In this document: piece by piece, positions 56,328-64,000 of the stretch
Layout: the number at the start of each line of letters is the position of its first letter
Position numbering within the stretch: the stretch's first letter is position 1
DNA from: Candidatus Liminaster caballi
Lineage (GTDB): Bacteria; Bacteroidota; Bacteroidia; Bacteroidales; UBA3663
Direction: 5' to 3'
NCBI GenBank assembly: GCA_018065085.1
Contig: JAGHUA010000005.1
Span: forward strand, 57,837 to 121,836
DNA: 64,000 nucleotides
Notes under the pieces: model-generated
What the model saw: the letters and a program-made list of their open reading frames with translations, nothing else
Told to the model about the DNA's origin: nothing
Databases searched by the model: none
Program-made: the position numbers and the translations under genes

Positions 56328-56588
56328 ATGCTTTACAGAAAAATCAGCTCAGATATTGAGGCACATCGAATGACAGTCTTGCCCATTGAGGTGAAATCAG
56401 GCAAGGACTTCACTTCGCATAAGGCGCTTGACAAATTCCTGGCTGATAAAGAGTACAATATCCCATCTGGCATTGTACTTGATAATGAACGTGAAGTATA
56501 TACAAAAGACAATGTTACCTACATGCCCATTTATTACATAATGTGCATAGAGCGAGCTGAAATCCCAGAAGGTGACTGCACCTTCTGA
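56328..56588 (+). pseudogene. C-terminal remnant of a DUF4143 ATPase
   Basis: An 86-residue ORF. The part LPIEVKSGKDFTSHKALDKF and the following IPSGIVLDNE, VTYMPIYYIM match the C-terminal PD-(D/E)XK-like end of AAA-family proteins with a DUF4143 domain. The ATPase core (about 300 residues) is missing. The first 15 codons look like junction sequence. It is bracketed by the duplicated glnN terminator. It is probably a non-functional fragment. Confidence 0.7.
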
Positions 56589-56614
56589 TCCAACTGAAAC
56601 ATATTATTTTTTTT

Positions 56615-56656
56615 CAGCCACCCAGCCATACGGTTGGGTGGCTGTGTTTTGCTATG
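56615..56656 (+). terminator. Second copy of the glnN-type terminator
   Basis: 42 bp identical except one base to 56152-56193, including CAGCCACCC / GGGTGGCTG and TTTT. The two copies form a direct repeat around the DUF4143 remnant. Confidence 0.8.
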
Positions 56657-56806
56657 TCTCTTGTTATTTTGGCATTTTTAGATTTCATTCTGATGATAAT
56701 CGAACTATCTTTGTAGAAAAAAAGAAAGGTTATAAATTGCCGTTTTCGATCATTACTTGCCTTCTGTCGGTCATAGTTGTAAGTGTCAGTGCCGATAATC
56801 TCCAGA

Positions 56807-56901
56807 TTCTTAAATTCCTTCCACTCACACCGAGCATTCTCTTGTGGGTACTCGCGGAGCAGATATTGTTGTAGTTCGAGTTCGAACATATAGCCAATCA
56901 T
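56807..56901 (-). pseudogene. N-terminal remnant of an AlbA_2-type ATP-binding protein
   Basis: Within ORF 56614-56901, the first 30 residues contain LREYPQENARCEWKEFKNL, the N-terminal segment of AlbA_2 (Schlafen-like) proteins. After that the homology stops and an unrelated KASNDRKRQFITFLFFY stretch follows. A near-identical 73-bp copy lies at 58540-58612, on the other side of the intact AlbA_2 gene. Confidence 0.6.
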
Positions 56902-58481
56902 TTTATTATCTCCCAGTGTCCACCAAAATTACCACCTTCTCGTTTGATGACTCCAAGCTCTTTCATGCGTTTCAGGTCTCTCTTGATAGACTTTGTTGAT
57001 ACAGATAACTTGCTTGCGAGCGACTCCACCGTTTCCACAGCAAAATCAGAGCCATCATCTGGGACATTGTTGGGGACATTGTTGGGGACATTCAATTTAA
57101 TAATACCATATATAACTCTTTGACGTTCAGTTAATTTGTCCAGGACATTGTTAGGGACATTTTCTAGGACATTTTCAGCTTCCACATCCCTTTCCTTACC
57201 TATTTTCTTCAGGTATGCATCTTCGTTGATGAATGCTTCGTGTATCTTGATTGTGGCGAGAAAATACTGATTATGCTCGTCTGTATCGAACTCTGGCAAA
57301 GGGGAGTCATTGTTCTTCAACGCCCGATAAATCTTTGGGAAGCCCGTAGAGCGTCCCTCTGTGATGTGCAATTCCTTCAGGAAATCGCCAATACGCCTGT
57401 TCCTGTACGAACGATTAATGACCTTCTCCTTCTGCAAATCAGCATTCGTGATAGGAGGAGTAGGTCCAGCCAGATTGTAAACCTCTATGCTGTCCTTGTT
57501 AATGCGAATCTCAATAGGGTTTCGGTCATCCCACGACTTGTGGAATATGGCATTCGCCACCACTTCTTCCAAGGCTTGATACGGATAGTTCCATACACGT
57601 ACAGCTTCCGACTCGCCCTTCACTTTCATCACTTTCTCCACGAGCATCTCGTTGAGGTAACGCATAGCCTCCTCGTACTGCAAATGTATGGGACCATGCA
57701 GCACCTTTTCGTCAAAGTGATCGCCCACTTCGTCATGGAAGTGTACTATCTCGATCCTTGCGTATGGAATGTACTCCTCTGCTTTTCGCGAGAAGAACAG
57801 CAAACCAACATTCTTTGGCTTAAAGAACTCTGTTGAACCGCTGGCGATGTGCATTGAACGGCAGATCTCTTCCATCGACATGCGTTCAAGGTCGCTCTCC
57901 GTAATGCTACTGCCAACACGATTCAGGTAGTCGCCAATCAGCAACTTGCTCATATCCGTAATGGATGCTTGATGGCAGATGCGGTCATCAAACGGAACCT
58001 TGGCCGCAAGCGAAATGAGCTGTTGTTCTTCCACTTCATTCGCCTGACGAGTCACCGATGTCTGACGCACATAATACACCTTTCCCCTTTGCTCTTCCGA
58101 CTTACCGAGGTGAATCGGACATTTATAAGGGCGCGTGTCACCACCAGGAACATAAATCACCAGAATCATCTTGCCCATGTACTCCACGGGTTCGGATACA
58201 ATGGTCACATACGGTTCCACCTTGAACGTGAGTTTCACCAGATCCTTCTGTATATCATCAAGCACATGCAGATTCACCCCTACAGGTGGCAGCACAGGAA
58301 CACCATCTTGTTCCTTTACCCCAACCACAATGTAACCACCGCCCCAGTTGTGTATGTCGTTGGCAAAGGCGCACATAGAGTGTATCACGTCCTCTGGATT
58401 CCATCCTTCTTTGAAGTCCAGACGTTCCCATTCCACGATGTTGCCTTCCAGCAGCTGTTTTATGCTTATTGGTAATGCCAT
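56898..58481 (-). CDS. AlbA_2-domain ATP-binding protein with C-terminal winged helix
   Basis: A 527-residue protein of the AlbA_2/HATPase_c_4 type. The N-terminal AlbA_2 domain runs over about 10-130 (WERLDFKEGWNPEDVIHSMC, WGGGYIVVGVKEQDG). A GHKL-like ATPase segment covers about 290-400 (YQALEEVVANAIFHKSWDDR, EGRSTGFPKIYRAL). A linker with repeated NVPNN units (about 435-475) leads to a winged helix (LASKLSVSTKSIKRDLKRMK). The family is usually called a transcriptional regulator or accessory ATPase, and is common in defence and mobile regions; the role here is unknown. The gene looks intact and is flanked by remnants of relatives. Confidence 0.83.
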   Translation of the reverse strand: MALPISIKQLLEGNIVEWERLDFKEGWNPEDVIHSMCAFANDIHNWGGGYIVVGVKEQDGVPVLPPVGVNLHVLDDIQKDLVKLTFKVEPYVTIVSEPVEYMGKMILVIYVPGGDTRPYKCPIHLGKSEEQRGKVYYVRQTSVTRQANEVEEQQLISLAAKVPFDDRICHQASITDMSKLLIGDYLNRVGSSITESDLERMSMEEICRSMHIASGSTEFFKPKNVGLLFFSRKAEEYIPYARIEIVHFHDEVGDHFDEKVLHGPIHLQYEEAMRYLNEMLVEKVMKVKGESEAVRVWNYPYQALEEVVANAIFHKSWDDRNPIEIRINKDSIEVYNLAGPTPPITNADLQKEKVINRSYRNRRIGDFLKELHITEGRSTGFPKIYRALKNNDSPLPEFDTDEHNQYFLATIKIHEAFINEDAYLKKIGKERDVEAENVLENVPNNVLDKLTERQRVIYGIIKLNVPNNVPNNVPDDGSDFAVETVESLASKLSVSTKSIKRDLKRMKELGVIKREGGNFGGHWEIIK

Positions 58482-58517
58482 AATTCTTATTCTTTATTAT
58501 TTTGACTGCAAGTTACC

Positions 58518-58620
58518 TCACAAGTTTAAGTTCTTCAGCTTCTTAAATTCCTTCCACTCACACCGAGCATTCTCTTGTGGGTACTCGCGTAGCAGGTATT
58601 GTGTAGTTTGAGCATCTTCA
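58518..58620 (-). pseudogene. Second N-terminal AlbA_2 remnant
   Basis: On the minus strand the sequence encodes QYLLREYPQENARCEWKEF then KKLKN and a stop, with no start codon. It repeats the remnant at 56807-56880 almost exactly. It lies between the intact AlbA_2 gene and the degraded one upstream, and cannot encode a functional protein. Confidence 0.6.
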
Positions 58621-58622
58621 AA

Positions 58623-59308
58623 TCATTTGAGAAATTCCCAATAACCCCCATTGTCAGGACCATTTCTTCTGACAATACCCTTTTCTTGCAAATCTTTTAT
58701 TCTCGTTGCAATCGTTTGGCGAGATTTTCCTATCTGTTCAGCCATCTTTGTAGTTGTGACGAATTTATCAGACTCTATTAACTCAACAATTTTTCTGCCT
58801 GTATCTGTAAGATTTCTGTAAAGTTTCTGTAAAGTTTCTGTAAAGTCACCTTTCTGACCACCTTTCTGACCACCCTGTACATTAATCTCTTCAACATCAT
58901 CACCATTACTTACATAGACGCCTTCGATACCATCCACATTGAACTTGGGCAATGTCAAGACAAAACTATCCCATGGGGTTGAGAAAGTAGGATCTAGGCC
59001 ATCCTTGTAGCCTTCATGTTCTTTATAGGCAGAAAAAATCTTCTTAAAACCAGAACCTCTACGTTCCATGTACTTCAAGCGATTGAATACATCAGCCAAA
59101 ACTGGATTTCTACGACGAGAGGCCATGTTCATCACATCCATATCCTTGATAGAACCGCCATCCATGAGACCACCAGGAGAGTATATCTCAAGCCGGTCGT
59201 CATACATGTCAATATGCACCAGCTCTTCGGCTTCTTTACCTCCAGAGCCTGCTTCTTATCGTATTCTGTTGCTTCGCCTATCAGTTGGCGTATATCATCT
59301 TCGTTCAT
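58623..59308 (-). pseudogene. AlbA_2/ATPase protein with internal deletion and frameshift
   Basis: Two parts of one gene are joined out of frame. At 59308 an ATG opens MNEDDIRQLIGEATEYDKKQ, then EVKKPKSW, the usual N-terminus of an AlbA_2 protein. At 59219 the frame changes to HIDMYDDRLEIYSPGGLMDG, the middle of the GHKL ATPase domain, and continues for 198 residues to a winged helix (MAEQIGKSRQTIATRIKDLQ). Roughly 200-300 residues are missing. The linker has tandem codon repeats (GGQKGGQKGD; a 12-bp AGTTTCTGTAAA unit three times). The C-terminal part could still be translated from an internal ATG. Confidence 0.72.
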
Positions 59309-59429
59309 AATTATTTCATTTTTTTAGTTTTGCTAACGAGCCCATTTTTAGGGAATATGAACAATCCGTTTAAAAGTATGATTTCCATGATTTCCTCGTC
59401 AACATACAATAGTTTTATTTCTTGTATAA

Positions 59430-62400
59430 TTAGCAAGAAAGTACAACGTCATTAATTTTTCGATTACCTCCTACATATATTTGTTCTTCGAATAAATTTA
59501 ATAAACGATTAATACTTTCAAAATCTTCATCCTCTTTCAAACATTTGTATATCATAAGCAAAATTTCTGTTATTTCTTCATCGACAAAATGTGGAATCTC
59601 GCTATCATCATAATTTTGTGATTGTATGAAATTCAGACATTCTTGCGGATAAATAATGATACATTCTTTGATGTATTTCAATTCGTCAGAAACATCTCGG
59701 AACCTATTTGCCTTGAAGCAAGAATATATCTCAACAAAAAAGTCAAAAGCATCTACGGGAAGTTCTTTTGCGTGCCAGCAATATGCATGTATGACATTTT
59801 CACGTCCATCATTAGAAAACCTTCTAAGGTATTTTTCGCATAGGTGCGTATATTCTTTATGCTTATAATTCTTTAGACATACTTTTACTATGTCAGCTAT
59901 AACCTCTTCTTCATTTAAACTAAGAAGTCTTTCAAATCGTCCTTTGCATTCATCAGTTCTATTAGGAACCGTAAGCCCATAGAAATATATTTCTGCAAGA
60001 ATCTTATGAGCATGCGTGTCAAGTTCAATTTGATTAACAAATCCCGTTACTATTTCAGGGTAGTGATACCAATAATACTGAATGGCATGAACACAGAGGA
60101 ATAATGCCTCAGAAGATAAGTTCTTAATATACGTAAAAAAGGTTTGTTTTGTCAGTTCTTTGTCATAGTACCTATTGTCAAAGATATAGTGCACAACCAA
60201 AAGACGTGTGTCTTCTGTGATTAATGGTTCCATTTCATTTAGCAATTTGTACCCAAAACTTTTACGTTGTTCTATCCCACACAATTTAATAAGCATTTCA
60301 ATAGACCTTCCCTGGTAGCTATTCATGGCTTTTGTAAGTTTGCCATTCACTCGCTTTTCTAGTTCATCAGAACCAACCATAGGGGTATATCCATTGCTAA
60401 CTTCTTCTGGGAGGATTGCAACTGACTTCAAAAAAGGAACTATCTCATCAATAATTTTGTTATCATGTATAAAGTAATGCCGCATAATATCTGTAAAGTC
60501 ATGAGGATTGTTCTTTACAAACTTCACATCTAAGAATTGTTTAACAAAAGGCCAAACTATGCTAGGTTCCATGCCTCCTTCAAGAAGCCCTTTTGCCCCT
60601 TCAATCTTATACATCATTTTGATAGAGTCAGTTACAAACAATTCAGAAATAAAGGATAAGTATCTTCTTGGATTCTTACTAACACATTCCTTAAACATCC
60701 TTGCATTTACGCGTATGTCAATGGGGGGTCTGTTGTGATACCAATGATTATCATTCACAGCAAACAAGTCAAGCCATCTCGAAAATGACAAGTTTGTGTA
60801 CTGTTCTTCTCGTAAAGAACCTCCACATATTTCTGCCATATGTACATTGTGATCAGGTTTTTCTAACACATATGGAGTATTATAGTATCGTCGATTTAAT
60901 TCTTGGCGACACCTTTTTAGCTTTGCACCATCTACTTTCTCTGGGAGGGTAACAGAAACTAACTTCCATTTATTGTACCACATAAAAGGATACAGAATTC
61001 TGTCAAATTCTCTATGTTTGTTTGGGAGATTATCTTTTTTGCTTTGAAAATTTAGAATTAAATCCTCATACCAAGTTCTTTGTATGGAGTCTTGAACAAG
61101 ATACCAATTTCTTAGTAGAACCAAGAAGTAGTATTCAATGTCCCAAGACAGATAAGAATCCATTTTTTCAGAATCTCTTAATATGCATAGGATTTCATCA
61201 TTATACATCAAAGGATTTAAAGACATTATTTCAAAGGCCAAACATACTGCGCACTCATCGTTAGTCATATAGAGATCCTTGACCATCGCTTTTATCATGT
61301 CCTTATGAGATGAATACCGAACAAGCAATTCCTTATATATATCGAATAGTTTCCTATCATAGTCTGCTATGTTATGCCCAAAAACTTCGTTCAAAGTAAA
61401 TTCATCCAGATAATATGGCTTACTTTTCTTGACAACAACGGTCAGAAATACACGATGAAACATGATTAGATATTCCATTGAGCATTCTTCTACCAACTTC
61501 TTGCACAAATCCTCGACTAAAACATATGAATCATGTTTGTTGCCTTGATCATCATTTCTCAAAAGATAATCCAGTATTAACCTCTCTGATTCAGAGAATA
61601 CGAATTCCTTGTTTGTTTGCAATGCATCAATCAGAGCATGAATATAGAAATGAAAATCAAGATTGGAAGACGATAACGCTTCTCTTACAAACGTCCTACG
61701 ATAATCATTATGTCCCCTTAATACAAAATTCAAGAAATACGAACGAACAGCCTCGTCATCATTCTTATTGATAATCTCAAACACTTCTTTTGCATATTTA
61801 AAAGAAGCGACAGACAGATAATTTGCGACAGGATATAGCAATTCCGTTTTTTGGTTAACAGAACCTACCAAAGACAACACAATAGGTTTTAAGGTAATAA
61901 ACCATTTATCATTACGAACGCCACGCAAGAAAAAAGATAGACACTTCATATCCTTATTGCATGCATCGTAAACAATTTCGCGTTCACATGTAGAAATGTC
62001 TTCTGACATTGCGATAAGCGAAAGCGTCAAAAACTTAATGTGTTCTCTTATTTTTGATGAAATGAGTATCAACCGTAAATCGTTGGAATACTTGTCAAGA
62101 TCATGCTCTTTATCAAATTCTAGAACAGCTTTAACGGTTGAGCGTATTTCTAATCCTTGGAAGTCTTTTTGAATTTGGTCAAAGAAGCTACCTTCCTTAC
62201 TTGTAAACAATCGTGCAAGAGTATAATCATAGAATGCCTGGTGGAAAAACGAGCAACTCATATTTTGCAGCAAGACAACATGATTACTAGCCAAATAATT
62301 CAATACAATTCTTTCTTTGTCATCACTTGAGATAATCGGAGACAAAGTTTTTTGGTTAAGTGCCGAATCTGCAATCTTGAATAGAGCTTTTTCTATACTA

Positions 62401-63692
62401 CCTGGGGTTATTGCTTCTGGAGCATTATCAACAAGTATTTTCCACAACTCATCGTATAACTGATGAGCATTTCTATAATTTATTTTTAGGCTTTTTTTGC
62501 GATGGACTAAACAGAATAGGTTCAATAGATGTGCCGTCTGTAATAGCTTTATTGTTTGAACATCAAGTTTGTCAAATATACCATTGCACAGCATATCAAC
62601 TATACTTTTGACCTCTTCTTTAGATATATTTCCAAGTTCTATTAGTTTTGCATTATCAGATAAGGAATGCAATTTGCTGTCATATTCAAGATCATATTTC
62701 CGACAAGATACAACGATCCTAATGTCATTATATTCTCTTAACTTTGATAGCAAAGTAATAAACAAATTGATTTTGCCTCTGTCATTTGTGAGATATTGAG
62801 AAAGAGCGTCTATTTGATCGATTACAACCACAAGCAATCGTTGATCAGCCTTGACATACTGGATAAGGCTAATCAATTTATCTAACTTCATGTCTTCACT
62901 CATCAAATTAAGGCAATCTGCTTTAATACACATGGTTTTGACATTCCGTTTATCGAGTTCTTCTATTAAATCCTTAATGACTACCGATTTGCCAACGCCT
63001 GCATGTCCTTGTAAAACACAAAGATTTGCTTGATTATCAACTAATGGCTCATTAGTCCAATCGAGCAACTCTTCAACTTCACGTCTTCTAATATGCGATT
63101 CTGGAAGACCATAAAACAAAGGATTAATAATTGCAAAAGGGACTCTATTTGTCTCTATAAACTGTTCAGACAAATACTTCTCATCTTTGAATGAAAGCAT
63201 TTTGTCGTCAAAGATTTTCTTCCATAAAGCCAAAGTCTGTGACAGACATTCTTTGTCACATTTCTCTGATTGAGTAAAATGGTATCTTTGACTTTGCTGA
63301 CATTCATTTGGTAGATTAATAAAATCTTGTATTGCATTTGAATCTATATATCTCCTATAGAACGTTTCATTATCAGTATCACATGCTACAAATATAACTA
63401 CCTCACCTCTGTTTAAATTTGCGTAAGCAAACACCTCGTTTGGGATATCATAATATGCATCAGATTCTGTTGAATGATATGTCATATGCTTAACTTGAAC
63501 TGTTATTTTTGCTTCCATAACATCGTCATTATTTAACAGTTCAAGGTAACCATCAATCATAGGCAGATTGCCTCCTCTTTCTAATCTCTCCTTCACTCCA
63601 TGTTTGAAGAAAAGATTTTGTAACAGGAGAATGCTGCCATAATCTAATTCATCAGATTTATAGGTTGACTTTTTTAATACTAACTTGGCCAT
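59430..63692 (-). CDS. DUF4365/Mrr-like nuclease - STAND NTPase - repeat protein (candidate anti-phage sensor)
   Basis: A 1420-residue protein. Residues about 1-160 resemble DUF4365 (PD-(D/E)XK nuclease superfamily): PMIDGYLELL and ITVQVKHM supply the D...QxK pattern. A P-loop NTPase follows: Walker A QGHAGVGKSVVIKDL (229-243), Walker B LLVVVIDQIDALSQY (286-300) and an arginine-containing VVSCRKYDLEYD (327-338), as in NACHT/STAND proteins. The remaining ~1000 residues are helical and repeat-like with no motif I can name. This order (nuclease, STAND, long sensor) is that of Avs-type defence proteins, in which the C-terminus recognises a phage protein. The gene is AT-rich compared with its neighbours. 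The defence role is inferred. Confidence 0.75.
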   Translation of the reverse strand: MAKLVLKKSTYKSDELDYGSILLLQNLFFKHGVKERLERGGNLPMIDGYLELLNNDDVMEAKITVQVKHMTYHSTESDAYYDIPNEVFAYANLNRGEVVIFVACDTDNETFYRRYIDSNAIQDFINLPNECQQSQRYHFTQSEKCDKECLSQTLALWKKIFDDKMLSFKDEKYLSEQFIETNRVPFAIINPLFYGLPESHIRRREVEELLDWTNEPLVDNQANLCVLQGHAGVGKSVVIKDLIEELDKRNVKTMCIKADCLNLMSEDMKLDKLISLIQYVKADQRLLVVVIDQIDALSQYLTNDRGKINLFITLLSKLREYNDIRIVVSCRKYDLEYDSKLHSLSDNAKLIELGNISKEEVKSIVDMLCNGIFDKLDVQTIKLLQTAHLLNLFCLVHRKKSLKINYRNAHQLYDELWKILVDNAPEAITPGSIEKALFKIADSALNQKTLSPIISSDDKERIVLNYLASNHVVLLQNMSCSFFHQAFYDYTLARLFTSKEGSFFDQIQKDFQGLEIRSTVKAVLEFDKEHDLDKYSNDLRLILISSKIREHIKFLTLSLIAMSEDISTCEREIVYDACNKDMKCLSFFLRGVRNDKWFITLKPIVLSLVGSVNQKTELLYPVANYLSVASFKYAKEVFEIINKNDDEAVRSYFLNFVLRGHNDYRRTFVREALSSSNLDFHFYIHALIDALQTNKEFVFSESERLILDYLLRNDDQGNKHDSYVLVEDLCKKLVEECSMEYLIMFHRVFLTVVVKKSKPYYLDEFTLNEVFGHNIADYDRKLFDIYKELLVRYSSHKDMIKAMVKDLYMTNDECAVCLAFEIMSLNPLMYNDEILCILRDSEKMDSYLSWDIEYYFLVLLRNWYLVQDSIQRTWYEDLILNFQSKKDNLPNKHREFDRILYPFMWYNKWKLVSVTLPEKVDGAKLKRCRQELNRRYYNTPYVLEKPDHNVHMAEICGGSLREEQYTNLSFSRWLDLFAVNDNHWYHNRPPIDIRVNARMFKECVSKNPRRYLSFISELFVTDSIKMMYKIEGAKGLLEGGMEPSIVWPFVKQFLDVKFVKNNPHDFTDIMRHYFIHDNKIIDEIVPFLKSVAILPEEVSNGYTPMVGSDELEKRVNGKLTKAMNSYQGRSIEMLIKLCGIEQRKSFGYKLLNEMEPLITEDTRLLVVHYIFDNRYYDKELTKQTFFTYIKNLSSEALFLCVHAIQYYWYHYPEIVTGFVNQIELDTHAHKILAEIYFYGLTVPNRTDECKGRFERLLSLNEEEVIADIVKVCLKNYKHKEYTHLCEKYLRRFSNDGRENVIHAYCWHAKELPVDAFDFFVEIYSCFKANRFRDVSDELKYIKECIIIYPQECLNFIQSQNYDDSEIPHFVDEEITEILLMIYKCLKEDEDFESINRLLNLFEEQIYVGGNRKINDVVLSC

Positions 63693-63718
63693 ATTTTATT
63701 TAATCCCAATACCCGATC

Positions 63719-63811
63719 TTATAGTGAATATTCAATAATCCTCCTAACCATCACCCTCAGTTCATCTATATTTGGAAGGAACTTTTCTATATTCTTGTTG
63801 TTCATATTCAT
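63719..63811 (-). CDS. Possible 30-residue small protein upstream of the STAND gene
   Basis: ATG at 63811 preceded by AGAAAGAAGA; it would encode MNMNNKNIEKFLPNIDELRV.., ending 26 bp before the STAND ATG. In frame it is open only five more codons upstream. It could be a leader peptide, a tiny partner, or the frameshifted end of the next gene upstream. Weak support. Confidence 0.25.
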   Translation of the reverse strand: MNMNNKNIEKFLPNIDELRVMVRRIIEYSL

Positions 63812-63878
63812 CAAGTCTTCTTTCTCTTAGATGGAGAATTCTGCTGAAAGTTTTGAGATAAGATTTGAAATATAGAGA

Positions 63879-64000
63879 CTATTCAAATTTATATTGTAAA
63901 ACATCATATTTAGGTTGATACATAATATTGTATTCGTCTTCTTCGAATGATGGTGCTGTTATCTCAAAACCATTTAATGCACAATGATGTCTATAATCAG
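63879..64000 (-). CDS. C-terminal end of an unidentified protein, cut by the window
   Basis: The minus-strand frame is open from the right edge to a TAG at 63879 and encodes at least 39 residues, including HCALNGFEITAPSFEEDEYN and ending QYKFE. Composition is protein-like. I do not recognise it. It is the next gene upstream of the STAND gene on the same strand, so it may belong to the same system. Confidence 0.45.
   Translation of the reverse strand, partial: DYRHHCALNGFEITAPSFEEDEYNIMYQPKYDVLQYKFE

Noticed and set aside
56614-56901. 95-aa minus-strand ORF as a complete gene.
   Set aside because: Only the first 30 residues resemble AlbA_2 proteins; the rest runs through the duplicated terminator.

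Overview
The window is a chromosomal segment of a Bacteroidales bacterium, most likely Prevotellaceae or a close relative. This rests on Bacteroidetes-type promoters (TTG or TTTG, 19-20 nt, then TAnnTTTG), Bacteroidetes-restricted families (DUF6089, DUF6242, DUF6048/DUF6452, DUF4199, DUF3089, glutamine synthetase III) and Prevotella-style C-terminal tails ending in NGKK. No rRNA, tRNA, CRISPR array or intact insertion sequence was recognised. All names come from motif reading, not from database searches.

Layout. 1-8.2 kb: the end of a YitT-like membrane protein, then a surface-glycan locus. It holds a TarI/IspD-like cytidylyltransferase, an SDR epimerase and a CDP-polyol phosphotransferase on +; a GT10 fucosyltransferase-like enzyme, a WaaP-like kinase and a Gtf3/galactofuranosyltransferase-like enzyme on -; and a HisC-like aminotransferase with a LicC-like nucleotidyltransferase on +. 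Together they suggest polyol-phosphate or amino-alcohol-phosphate decoration of a polysaccharide or LPS. 8.2-9.1 kb is a non-coding gap with a 24-bp inverted repeat and a 42-bp tandem array. 9.1-19.6 kb is an outer-membrane biogenesis run on -: DUF6242 lipoprotein, DUF6089, UppS, BamA, three Skp/OmpH paralogues and an M16 peptidase.

19.8-36.8 kb is mostly housekeeping on +: PrmC, RecX, ComF, RdgB (-), AddA-like helicase-nuclease, fumarase, SlyD-like isomerase, chorismate synthase, a clostripain-like lipoprotein, DUF4199, GT2, DUF6452, DUF6048, ApbE and a secreted Ig-like protein. A second array of the same 42-bp repeat family lies at 36.85-37.17 kb, again between convergent genes. 37.2-44.4 kb carries a large alpha-2-macroglobulin-like protein behind a secreted pectate lyase. 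44.5-56.1 kb is core again: IlvE-KdsC-Maf-DUF4369-RuvC on -, L25-Pth-Hsp15 and Cca-YraN-RuvA on +, DUF3089 on -, GlnN on +.

56.1-64 kb is visibly different: AT-rich, with decayed genes, duplicated terminators and short direct repeats. It contains one intact AlbA_2/ATPase-type regulator with remnants of at least three related genes and a DUF4143 ATPase fragment. It also contains a 1420-residue protein with a DUF4365/Mrr-like nuclease N-terminus, a STAND-type P-loop NTPase and a long repeat-like C-terminus. By architecture this last gene is a candidate anti-phage sensor and the best lead for an undescribed system here. Two further leads are short minus-strand non-coding RNAs with complete promoter and terminator signals, at about 31.0-31.1 kb and 49.9-50.0 kb.
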